This document shows positions 18,135 through 25,833 of a stretch of DNA of 64,000 bases, in pieces (position 1 is the first letter of the stretch; each line of letters begins with the position of its first letter). The DNA lies in contig NZ_CANLTQ010000005.1 of the NCBI RefSeq assembly GCF_947494025.1, positions 166,754 to 230,753 of the forward strand. Direction: 5' to 3'. The position numbers were made by a program, and so were the translations under genes. The stretch comes from an uncultured Jannaschia sp. Lineage in GTDB: Bacteria; Pseudomonadota; Alphaproteobacteria; Rhodobacterales; Rhodobacteraceae. The notes beneath the pieces were generated by a model that saw only the letters and a program-made list of their open reading frames with translations, was not told where the DNA came from and did no database searches.

Positions 18135-19699
18135 TCCGTTGCCTCCTCGAGGGATTCGCCAAGACTTTGCACGTTCGGGACGGGCAAGCCCAGATCCTCG
18201 GCCGCGAGTTTCGAGGCGATCCGCGCGCTCTCGAAGATGGTGGGCAGGCCGGAGCCCGGATGCGTGCCGCCGCCGGTGAGATAGACGCCGTCGACGTCCT
18301 CGAACCGGTTGCGCGGCCGCCAGTGCAGCATCTGCCCCAGGTTGTGCGCGAGGTTGAAGGTCGCGCCCCGGAAGATGCCCATCCGGCTTTCCCAGTCGGC
18401 CGGCGTGATCATCCGCTCGGTCCGGATGCGCGGACGGATGTCGTGCCCGGTCAGCCGCGACAGGCGGTCGAGGATCTTCTCGCGGTAGCGCGGTCCCATC
18501 TCGTCCCAATCGACCGCGCCGTTGAGGTTGCCCGTCGGCACCAGCACGTAAAGCGTCGAATGTCCCTCGGGCGCGAGCGTGGGGTCGGTGACGGAGGCGT
18601 TCTGGACGTAGATCGTCGGCTCCTCCGGCGCGAGTCCCGCCTCGATCTCGCGGATGTTCTCCACGTAATTCGAGGACATGTGGATCGAATGATGGTGCAG
18701 GTCGTCGAGCCGCCCCTCGAGCCCGAGATAGAGCATGAAGGTGGAGCAGGAATATTTCTTCGAGTCGATCTTGGCGTCGGTCCAGCGCCGACGCAGGCGG
18801 TCGGGGATCAGCGTCTTGGCCGAGGTCGCGAAGTCGCCGTTCATCACCACGGCATCGGCCTCGATCGTCTCGTCGTCGATACGCACGGCGCGGGCGCGGC
18901 GGCCGTCGAACGCGATCTCGCGGGCGGGGGCGGACAGGCGGATGTCCACGCCCATCTCGCGCGCCACACGAGCCATCGCGCGCGGGATCGCGTTGCAGCC
19001 GCCGATCGGATGGAACACGCCGAAGCCGTATTCGATATGTGCCACGATCGTGAAGAGCGACGGACACTTGAACGGGCTCATGCCGAGGTATTTCGACTGG
19101 AAGCTGAAGGCGAGGCGCAGGTCGGGATGCTTGAACCAGCGGCGCAGGTCCTGATCCACCGTCGCCCAGGGCCGCAGCTTCGGCAGCGCGCGCACCATGT
19201 CGCCGCGCAGGAAGTCCCGCGGGCCGTGGAACGGACGCTGCAGGATGGGCCGGAACGCGTCGAACTTGGCGATGTTCGCGGCAAGATAGCGCGGCACGCT
19301 GCGCGCATCCTCCGGGCTGATCCGCGCGGCTTCCGCCGTCAGGCGCTCGATGTCGGGCGTGGCGTCGAAGGTGTTGCCGTCGTGGAAGTGCAGCCGGTAC
19401 ATCGGGTCGAGCCGGCGCAGATCCACCTCCGCATCCAGATCGTATCCGCAGGCGCCGAAAATCTCGCGCAGGATTTCGGGGTAAAGGTAGAAGGTCGGGC
19501 CGTAATCGAAGGTGAAGCCGTCCTGCGTGAAGCTCGCGGTGCGGCCGCCGACGCGGTCCTCGCGCTCCAGAAGCGTCACCTCCGCGCCCGAGGCCCGCAG
19601 GAGCATCGCCGTGGCCAGTCCCCCGGGGCCCGCCCCGATCACCACGACGCGTCGGGCACCCGCCCGGCGCCCCGCGAAACGTCCACCCAGCGCGTTCAT
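18131..19699 (-). CDS. crtN: CrtN-like diapophytoene/squalene desaturase
   Basis: A 522-residue FAD-dependent desaturase with the dinucleotide motif VVVIGAGPGGLATAMLL at about residues 18-34 and the C-terminal GGGTHPGSGLPTIFESA signature of carotenoid desaturases. The internal YSCSTFMLYLGLEG, NIREIEAG and APEGHSTLYVLVPT segments read like dehydrosqualene desaturase CrtN of Staphylococcus. The ATG at 19699 is preferred because GGGAGA precedes it; the track's start at 19840 lies in the divergent promoter region. It heads the leftward operon, back-to-back with hpnC. The likely substrate is squalene supplied by HpnCDE, which is an inference from context. Confidence 0.85.
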   Translation of the reverse strand: MNALGGRFAGRRAGARRVVVIGAGPGGLATAMLLRASGAEVTLLEREDRVGGRTASFTQDGFTFDYGPTFYLYPEILREIFGACGYDLDAEVDLRRLDPMYRLHFHDGNTFDATPDIERLTAEAARISPEDARSVPRYLAANIAKFDAFRPILQRPFHGPRDFLRGDMVRALPKLRPWATVDQDLRRWFKHPDLRLAFSFQSKYLGMSPFKCPSLFTIVAHIEYGFGVFHPIGGCNAIPRAMARVAREMGVDIRLSAPAREIAFDGRRARAVRIDDETIEADAVVMNGDFATSAKTLIPDRLRRRWTDAKIDSKKYSCSTFMLYLGLEGRLDDLHHHSIHMSSNYVENIREIEAGLAPEEPTIYVQNASVTDPTLAPEGHSTLYVLVPTGNLNGAVDWDEMGPRYREKILDRLSRLTGHDIRPRIRTERMITPADWESRMGIFRGATFNLAHNLGQMLHWRPRNRFEDVDGVYLTGGGTHPGSGLPTIFESARIASKLAAEDLGLPVPNVQSLGESLEEATE

Positions 19700-19742
19700 C
19701 GATCGTCTCCCGTCGTCGTTGCGGTCCGGATGCGTCGCGAAC

Positions 19743-19807
19743 CCGGATTGCCAAATCCGGACAATGGCCTGATGGTTCCCCCGAGACCAGACGCCGTGCC
19801 GTCTGGT
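19743..19807. promoter_or_regulatory. Two inverted repeats in the crtN-hpnC divergent promoter region
   Basis: CCGGATT-GCCA-AATCCGG (19743-19760) and ACCAGACG-CCGTGC-CGTCTGGT (19786-19807) are perfect palindromes in the 228-bp gap between the two divergent carotenoid operons. Such paired dyads often bind a regulator controlling both directions. They do not fit the PpsR/CrtJ consensus TGT-N12-ACA. The rest of the gap shows an AT-rich TTAATATCTT stretch that could be a promoter. Confidence 0.5.
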
Positions 19808-19927
19808 AGGACACCGGGTCGCAGGGCGGGGGAGCGGCACATGTTAATATCTTCTCCGGAACACCCGGCGATCTAAGTCGATGCCGGGAATTGTCACGCA
19901 ACCATCACCTGAGGGGGCCGAACGCAC

Positions 19928-20800
19928 ATGACGCTCGCCGAGGAACGCTGGACCGAGACCCGGATCGACCGGTCGTCGTCGGATCTCGACCGTGCGGCGC
20001 GTCGGGAGAACTTTCCGGTGGCCTCGCGCCTGCTGCCGTCGGGCATTCGCGGCAAGGTCGTGGCGTTCTACCGGTTCGCGCGCGCCGCTGACGACATCGC
20101 CGACGACCCCGACACGACGCCGGAGGCGAAGCTCGCCCGGCTCGATGACTTCGCGCGCGGCCTCGCGGGGGATGACGGGGCAGGTCCGGCCGCGGCGCTA
20201 CGTCACGCGCTCCACGACGGGCGCGATGCCCCGGATGCCGTCGCCCTCGCTGCGGCGGGCGACCTGCTCGTGGCGTTCCGCCGGGACGCGCGCGGGATCG
20301 CCTGCGCCGACTGGGCCGATCTGATGTCCTATTGCGACGCCTCCGCCGTGCCCGTCGGCCGGTTCCTTCTGGCCGTCCACGGCGAAAACGCGGCGACCCA
20401 CGGACCGTCCGACGCCCTTTGCGCCGCACTGCAGGTCCTCAACCACCTGCAGGATCTCGGGCCGGACCATCGCGCCCTCGACCGCCGCTACCTGCCCGGC
20501 GACTGGATGGCGGCCGAGGGGGCCGCCGATGCCGATCTGGGCCGCCCGTTCCTGACGCCCGCCCTCGGACGGGTGGTCGCGCGTACGCTGGACGCGTCCG
20601 ACGTGCTTCTGACGCGGGCCGCCCCGCTGCCCGGCCTCGTCGCCGCGCGCGGCCTGCGCCTCCAGGCGGCGGCCACTCTCGCGCTGGCCCGGCGCTTGCA
20701 GGCGCGGCTGCGCCGGGGCGATCCGCTGACCCGGCGCGTGGCGCTTCGCCGCACCGACTTCGCCCTGGCCGGCCTGTCATGCCTGCGGTTCGTCCCATGA
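19928..20800 (+). CDS. hpnC: Hydroxysqualene synthase HpnC
   Basis: A 290-residue squalene/phytoene synthase-fold protein. The start region RRENFPVASRLLP and first aspartate-rich motif ARAADDIADD (residues 51-60) are typical of HpnC. The second metal-binding motif appears as NHLQDLGPDHRALDR near residue 170. In the three-step bacterial route, HpnC converts presqualene diphosphate (made by HpnD) to hydroxysqualene. The ATG at 19928 follows GAGGGGG. Its stop overlaps the hpnD start (ATGA), and the gene is divergent from crtN. Confidence 0.92.
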   Translation: MTLAEERWTETRIDRSSSDLDRAARRENFPVASRLLPSGIRGKVVAFYRFARAADDIADDPDTTPEAKLARLDDFARGLAGDDGAGPAAALRHALHDGRDAPDAVALAAAGDLLVAFRRDARGIACADWADLMSYCDASAVPVGRFLLAVHGENAATHGPSDALCAALQVLNHLQDLGPDHRALDRRYLPGDWMAAEGAADADLGRPFLTPALGRVVARTLDASDVLLTRAAPLPGLVAARGLRLQAAATLALARRLQARLRRGDPLTRRVALRRTDFALAGLSCLRFVP

Positions 20801-21663
20801 GCTTTGCCCGGACGACCAGCGAACGGGCCGACCGGGAGGAGGTGCGTCGCGTCGTGGCAACGGCCGGATCGAGCTTCGCGGCCGGCATGCGCGTCCTGCC
20901 CCAAAAGCGCCGCCGCGCGATCCACGCCGTCTACGCGCTTTGCCGGGCGGTGGACGACATCGCCGACGGCGACGTGCCCGACGCGCGCGACGTCGCCGCC
21001 CGCGCCGCGCTCCTCGATCGCTGGGAGGGGGAGCTGGATGCGGTCTTCGACGGCACACCCCGCACCGCCATCGGCGCGGAGATCGCGCGCACGCTCGACT
21101 GGCTCGACCTACCCAAGCGGGAATTCGTGATGGTCCTCGACGGGATGCGGATGGACGCCGCCGCCATCGTCGCTCCGGATGCAGAGCTGTTCTCCGCCTA
21201 TATCCGCCGCGTCGCGGGCTCCGTCGGCATCCTCTCGATGATCTGCTTCGGCGCCTGGCGCGGCGCCTGCTCCGAGCGTTTCGCGCTCAACCTCGCGCGC
21301 GGGTTGCAGGTGATGAACATCCTGCGCGACGTGGAGGCGGACGCGAAGATGGGCCGCCTCTACCTGCCCGCGCATGTGCTGCGCGCCGCCGGCCTGCCCG
21401 AAGACCCCGCGCAGATCGTCCGCCACCCGAAACTCTCCGATGCGCGCGCGCTCCTCGGCCGGGAAGCGCGACAGGCCTTCGACGCCGCCGCCGTGGAGAT
21501 CGGCGCGCATCGCCGCACGCTGCTCCTGCCCGCGCTGATGATGATGGGCCCCTACGAGCGGCTGCTCCGCCGGTGGGAGGCCGACTGGTCCCGCCCGCCG
21601 CCGGTTCGTTCGCGGCTTGGCAAGGTCGCAGACGGGCTGGCCGCGGTCGCGCGTCCCGTCTGA
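20797..21663 (+). CDS. hpnD: Presqualene diphosphate synthase HpnD
   Basis: A 288-residue trans-isoprenyl diphosphate synthase with both metal-binding motifs: CRAVDDIADGD and ILRDVEADAKMGRLYLP. These define squalene/phytoene synthases; the HpnD type condenses two farnesyl diphosphates to presqualene diphosphate. The track's frame starts upstream at 20332 in hpnC, but the ATG at 20797 overlaps the hpnC stop and begins a normal N terminus (MSFARTTSERADREEV). The hpnE ATG directly follows its stop codon, showing tight coupling of the three squalene genes. Confidence 0.92.
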   Translation: MSFARTTSERADREEVRRVVATAGSSFAAGMRVLPQKRRRAIHAVYALCRAVDDIADGDVPDARDVAARAALLDRWEGELDAVFDGTPRTAIGAEIARTLDWLDLPKREFVMVLDGMRMDAAAIVAPDAELFSAYIRRVAGSVGILSMICFGAWRGACSERFALNLARGLQVMNILRDVEADAKMGRLYLPAHVLRAAGLPEDPAQIVRHPKLSDARALLGREARQAFDAAAVEIGAHRRTLLLPALMMMGPYERLLRRWEADWSRPPPVRSRLGKVADGLAAVARPV

Positions 21664-22914
21664 ATGGGGCGCATCCTCGTCATCGGCGCCGGGCTCGCCG
21701 GCCTCGTCGCGGCCGAGCGTCTGTCGGATGCGGGCCACGCGGTGGAGGTGCTCGAGGCCTCGCCGAAGGCCGGGGGGCGCTGCCGGTCCTATCGGGACAC
21801 GAGGCTCGACCGGGTGATCGACAACGGCAACCACCTGATCCTGTCGGGCAACCGCGCCGTGCTGGACTGGGCCGCGCGCATCGGCGGCGCGGACCGGCTC
21901 GTGACGGGGGAGGCGGTCTATCCGTTTCTCGACCTCGCCAGCGGGGCGCGGTGGACGATCCGACCCGGCGCGGGCCCGCTCGGCATCCTCCGTCGCGCCG
22001 CACGCCCGCCCGGCATCTCCGCTGCGGCGCTCGGCCGGGACGCTGCCCGCCTTCTCGCCGCGCGCCGGACGGCCAGCGTGGCCGACGTCATCGCGCGCGG
22101 TCCGGCCTGGCCCGCGTTCTGGGATCCGATGACCCGCGCCGTCCTGAACGAGCCGCCCGAGACGGGCAGCGCCCCGCTCCTGCGCGCCGCGTTCCTGCGA
22201 AGCTTCGCGCGGGGGGCGGGCGCGGTGCGGCCCGTCTTCGCGCCGGACGGGCTCGGCCCCGCGCTCGTCGATCCCGCGCTGCCGCTTCTCGAGGGTCGCG
22301 GTGTCCGCATTCGCTATCGCAGCCCCGTCACCGCCTTGCGTGGCGCGGATCGCCTCGAGGTCATCGAAACTGCGGACGGTCCCGTCACGTTCGGCTCGGG
22401 GGATACGGCCATCCTCGCCGTTCCTGCGCGACAGGCGGCGGCGCTCCTGCCGCGGGTGGAGATGCCGGGGCCGGGGCGCACGATCGTGAACGCGCATTTC
22501 CTGGCGCCGGAAAGCGGTCTGCCGCCGGTGCTCGCCCTTCTCGGCGGCGCGGCGCAATGGCTGTTCCGGCGCGGCGACGTCGTTTCCGTCACCGTCTCGG
22601 CGGCCGAGGCGTCGGAGGTGGAGGGCCTGCCGCGCGAGGCGACGCTCGCCCGGCTCTGGCGCGACGTGGCCGGCGCGATCTTCGCGCATGGCGGGATGGT
22701 CCCCGACGCGATGCCGGTCGCACGCCTGCTGCGGGAGAAGGCCGCGACCTTTGACCAGTCGCCCGCCGGCGCGGCCCGCCGGCCCGTCGTCCGCACCCCA
22801 TGGCCGAACCTGTTACTCGCCGGGGATCATGTCCGAACGGGCTTGCCCGCGACGCTCGAGGGGGCGGTCCGTTCCGGCCTCGCCGCTGCACGGCTCGCCG
22901 CGCAGGCCGCCTGA
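21664..22914 (+). CDS. hpnE: Squalene-forming FAD-dependent oxidoreductase HpnE
   Basis: A 416-residue flavoprotein of the amine oxidase/desaturase superfamily. It starts with the FAD-binding ILVIGAGLAGLVAAERLSDA motif and ends with WPNLLLAGDHVRTGLPATLE, the C-terminal signature of this group. HpnE reduces hydroxysqualene to squalene in the HpnCDE pathway. It begins immediately after the hpnD stop. Its last ~100 bp overlap the 3' end of a convergent gene. Presence of all three genes in order makes the squalene pathway assignment strong. Confidence 0.9.
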   Translation: MGRILVIGAGLAGLVAAERLSDAGHAVEVLEASPKAGGRCRSYRDTRLDRVIDNGNHLILSGNRAVLDWAARIGGADRLVTGEAVYPFLDLASGARWTIRPGAGPLGILRRAARPPGISAAALGRDAARLLAARRTASVADVIARGPAWPAFWDPMTRAVLNEPPETGSAPLLRAAFLRSFARGAGAVRPVFAPDGLGPALVDPALPLLEGRGVRIRYRSPVTALRGADRLEVIETADGPVTFGSGDTAILAVPARQAAALLPRVEMPGPGRTIVNAHFLAPESGLPPVLALLGGAAQWLFRRGDVVSVTVSAAEASEVEGLPREATLARLWRDVAGAIFAHGGMVPDAMPVARLLREKAATFDQSPAGAARRPVVRTPWPNLLLAGDHVRTGLPATLEGAVRSGLAAARLAAQAA

Positions 22915-23469
22915 CGGACCCTGCCACGCCCCGAAGATCACCGGGTTCGCCGCGACGAAGTCGAGGAGCACGCCCGCCGGCGGCGGCCGCCGTCCGAACG
23001 TCACGGCCAGATGCGCCGCCGCCGCACCGTAGACCGCTCCGACAAGATTGGCGATCGTGTCCGTCATCGTGTCCATGTGGCCGTCGACCTGCGTATTGAA
23101 GCCGAAGAACCGGTCGAGCGTGAACTCCAGGATCTCCCACATCGTGCCGACCATCATCGAGAAACCGAAGGCCAGCACCGCGAGCATCCACACCGCCGTG
23201 CGCGCCCGGCCCCCCGCCGTCGGCAGGAGCGCCAGCCCCATTCCGACGATCGACAACGCCGCCGCACTGACGGCGTGGAGCAGCAGGTCCCACCACGGGA
23301 GCTTCTCGTAGCCGTCGGCGACCTCGCCGAAGAGAAGTGCGGTCAGCGCGAAGACGAAGACGCCGGCCACGAGGCGCCGTGGAAAGCGGATGCCCGAGAC
23401 CGCCGTGAAGATCGGCAGAAGCGCCGCCAGCGCGGCACAGACGAGGATTATCCCGAGAGCCGGCAGCAT
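22813..23469 (-). CDS. YjdF-like (DUF2238) integral membrane protein
   Basis: A 218-residue polytopic protein with about five or six membrane helices (LGIILVCAALAALLPIF onward). It carries the motif TMWEILEFTLDRFFGFNTQ followed by DGHMDTMTDTIANLVGAV, which resembles the WE-F and DTxxD blocks of DUF2238/YjdF proteins of unknown function. The start is the ATG at 23469. Its last ~35 residues are read from the antisense of hpnE and are rich in charged residues, unlike the rest, so the natural C terminus may have been extended by stop loss. Confidence 0.75.
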   Translation of the reverse strand: MLPALGIILVCAALAALLPIFTAVSGIRFPRRLVAGVFVFALTALLFGEVADGYEKLPWWDLLLHAVSAAALSIVGMGLALLPTAGGRARTAVWMLAVLAFGFSMMVGTMWEILEFTLDRFFGFNTQVDGHMDTMTDTIANLVGAVYGAAAAHLAVTFGRRPPPAGVLLDFVAANPVIFGAWQGPSGGLRGEPCSGEAGTDRPLERRGQARSDMIPGE

Positions 23470-24380
23470 CGTTCAGAACGTATCGACCGGCATCGCGACG
23501 ACATCCTCGGGCTTCTTTCGGGGCCAGGCTCCGCATTGGTACGGGCCGGTGCCTTTCAGGGCAATGCCTGCCGTGCGGGAAGGGTTCCTGCGCGTCCAGC
23601 AAGACAGGCCCGGACGGCCCGCTCCGCTCCGCCTCGGATCACCGGGGTCGGGGTCGACCGGAGTTCGGTGTCGTCGCGATCCGTCAGCCACGTTGTCACC
23701 GCTCGCTCGACCCCTCGATGTCCAGAAGGTCGATCGACGGGTCGCGAGCGAGGGGGCAGGTTGGCCTGATCCTCCGGCGGCGCCTTCACGGAGCGGACCT
23801 CTGGCCCCAACGTCGTGTCGAGGTCGTCGGCCCCGAACGTTCCAGCATGGATCGGGCCGGAAACGAACTCCCGGAACGGTTCGAACGCCTGAAAGGCGGC
23901 GCGGTCGGCGCTGTAGTGATGCGCGGCGGTGTCGTGCATGTCCGCGGTCAGCCGGACCGTGTTCCTCACCCCGCCGCGCGGAAGCGCGGGCTGTCGCAGT
24001 CGAGCGTCTCACCTATGAAGTCGGTCATGCCGAGCACGCAGGGAAGACTGTCGGAACGAACGGGCCTCATGCCGTCCTTCTCAGGCGAAGACGATCTCCG
24101 CCGGGCTTTCCGCCGCGCCTTCGGTTCCCCGCGACCGGAAAGCTGGCGATACGGTCGAACGCCAGGTCTTGAGCAAAGGCCGGACCGGCGACGATGAGAG
24201 AGGATGGCCGTCAGGATGCCGAGGCGGATCGTCATGCCCGGCCTGGACCATCGGTGCGGCCGGACCTTACGCGGCGTCGGCTCTGCGACGGTTCGATCAT
24301 GGTTCCGTTACGGCGCAGCCGGGCCTGGCGGCGCGGCGGCAATGCGGTAGAGAGATTTACGGAAACCGCCGGAGGATGCC
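23470..24380. other. Gene-poor stretch, ~0.9 kb
   Basis: No convincing gene is seen between the YjdF-like gene and the CYTH gene. The longest frames (for example minus-strand 23556-23969 and 23966-24235) lack ribosome-binding sites and recognisable domains, and they are interrupted relative to each other. Fragments such as minus-strand AFQAFEPFREFVSGPIHAGTF read protein-like, so the stretch may hold a decayed gene. The region is less uniformly coding-like in base use than its neighbours. Confidence 0.4.
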
Positions 24381-24851
24381 GTGGTGACGGAGATCGAGCG
24401 CAAGTACCTCGTGACGGACGATCGCTGGCGCGACGCGGCGACCGGAAACAAGCATCTGCGTCAGGGCTACCTCGCACGGACCGGGGCGGCCACGGTGCGC
24501 GTGCGCATCGCCGACGACGCCTCGGCGGTGATCACCATCAAGGCGACCGGAACGGCGACCACCCGGGCGGAATACGAATACGCCATTCCCGTGGAGGAGG
24601 CGCGCGAACTCCTCGACCTCGCGCAGGGCGTTCCCATCGAAAAGCGGCGACACATCGTCCCCGGGGATCCCGGCACCTGGGAGGTCGACGTGTTCGAGGG
24701 CGCACAGGCCGGGCTGATCCTCGCCGAGATGGAGTTGGAGGACGAAGCGGCGGAGATCGTCCGCCCCGACTGGCTTGGCCGGGAGGTGACGGGCGATCCG
24801 CGCTATTACAACGTCACGCTCGCCGGGCTGGACCCTGCGGACGACGCCTGA
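24381..24851 (+). CDS. CYTH-domain protein (triphosphate tunnel metalloenzyme)
   Basis: A 156-residue protein starting with TEIERKYLV, which holds the ExExK signature of CYTH proteins (Glu4, Glu6, Lys8). Downstream strands include ATVRVRIADD, AVITIKATG and LILAEMELEDE, the alternating charged strands that line the triphosphate tunnel. Family members hydrolyse inorganic triphosphate or thiamine triphosphate, or act as class IV adenylate cyclases. The GTG at 24381 is used because GGAGG lies five bases upstream. It converges with a CHAD gene, the domain most often linked to CYTH. Confidence 0.9.
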   Translation: MVTEIERKYLVTDDRWRDAATGNKHLRQGYLARTGAATVRVRIADDASAVITIKATGTATTRAEYEYAIPVEEARELLDLAQGVPIEKRRHIVPGDPGTWEVDVFEGAQAGLILAEMELEDEAAEIVRPDWLGREVTGDPRYYNVTLAGLDPADDA

Positions 24852-24856
24852 AGACG

Positions 24857-25762
24857 CTACGCCGTCCCGGCCCGCCAGAGCGACAGGTAGCGCGCCCAGC
24901 GGCCGACCAGAGCGTCCGGTTCCTCGGCCAGGAGCATCCGCCCTGAAACAAGCGCCCTGTCCGCGAGCATCGCCTTGCGCTTGCCGAGAAGCGCCCGGAA
25001 CGCCGCAAGCGACGTGGCATCGCCAAACGCCTCCGGCGTCCGGGCCAGGCGCGCCTCGAACACGGCGAGGTCGTGATGGTCGCCCAGAAGATCCGACAGC
25101 CGGTCCGCCTCCTCCGCCCAGGGGGCCATCATCGCGGGATAGACGGGCGACAGCAGGCGCGCGTGGTACCAGTGGTACTTCACCCGCTTGCGCCATTCGT
25201 GCATCGTCGCGTCGCCGCCATCGGACCGGGCGCACTTCATCCGCTTCCGCGCGCGGCTGTAGGTCTTGCGCAGGCCGGCGGCCATCGCCTCGAAGTCCTC
25301 GTCTTCCAGCGTCCAGACGGAGGCGCGGGCTCGCACCGCCTGCATCGCGTCCCGGAACGCGTCGCACCGCACGGCAAGCTCCGGGTCCGCGGCGGCGGCC
25401 TTCGCGTCGCGTGTCAGCTTCGCGCGGATCGGCCCGAAGGCGCGGCGGTCGATCTCGTCCGCGAACTGCTCGCACACGGCGTCGTAGGTGGCGATGAGCG
25501 TCTGCGTGTCCCGCATGCCCGACAGGCGTCGTGCCGCGTCGCGCAAGGCCGCGTTCTCCCGCTTGTACCCGCCCATGACGGGGCGGACGAGACGGATCAG
25601 GCCGCGAAGCTTCTTGCAGCGTTTGCGGGCCTGATGCACCCGCTCGGCCAGCGAAAGATCGGGATGCTCGATCTCGCGCAGCGCCCGGTCGATCTGCTCG
25701 GTCGCGATCCGGCGCAGGGCCGCCTGCAGGTCGTCGTCATGCGTCTCGATGCGGAATGGCAT
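24857..25762 (-). CDS. CHAD-domain protein
   Basis: A 301-residue all-helical protein with conserved basic helices. The ERVHQARKRCKKLRGLIRLVRP block near residues 41-62 and TMHEWRKRVKYHWYHARLL in the second half are the two histidine/lysine/arginine repeats that define CHAD. CHAD domains bind polyphosphate and are often fused to, or encoded beside, CYTH domains. Here the CYTH gene is separate and convergent, only five bases away at the stops. The start is the ATG at 25762; no signal peptide or membrane segment is present. Confidence 0.9.
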   Translation of the reverse strand: MPFRIETHDDDLQAALRRIATEQIDRALREIEHPDLSLAERVHQARKRCKKLRGLIRLVRPVMGGYKRENAALRDAARRLSGMRDTQTLIATYDAVCEQFADEIDRRAFGPIRAKLTRDAKAAAADPELAVRCDAFRDAMQAVRARASVWTLEDEDFEAMAAGLRKTYSRARKRMKCARSDGGDATMHEWRKRVKYHWYHARLLSPVYPAMMAPWAEEADRLSDLLGDHHDLAVFEARLARTPEAFGDATSLAAFRALLGKRKAMLADRALVSGRMLLAEEPDALVGRWARYLSLWRAGTA

Positions 25763-25833
25763 GTTATGACATTGCGTTTGGGACTGCGGTCGCGCTCCGT
25801 CCAGAACGTCTGGGTGCCCGCGTGGTTCAATCC

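Noticed and set aside
16488-19876. Long plus-strand ORFs (598 and 569 aa) opposite the two carotenoid desaturases
   Set aside because: They are antisense shadows of the desaturase genes and contain histidine/arginine-rich low-complexity translations.
16623-19901. 1092-aa minus-strand ORF appearing to fuse two desaturases
   Set aside because: Only the C-terminal half is the CrtP-like protein. The N-terminal part is the out-of-frame reading of the CrtN-like gene, and a proper ATGA start lies at 18134.
19808-19927. Possible PpsR/CrtJ site (TGT-N12-ACA) in the carotenoid promoter gap
   Set aside because: The only TGT...ACA pair seen has 16 bases between the half-sites instead of 12.
23556-23969. 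137-aa minus-strand ORF in the gene-poor stretch
   Set aside because: It lacks a ribosome-binding site and a recognisable domain. It is kept only as a possible gene remnant in the findings.
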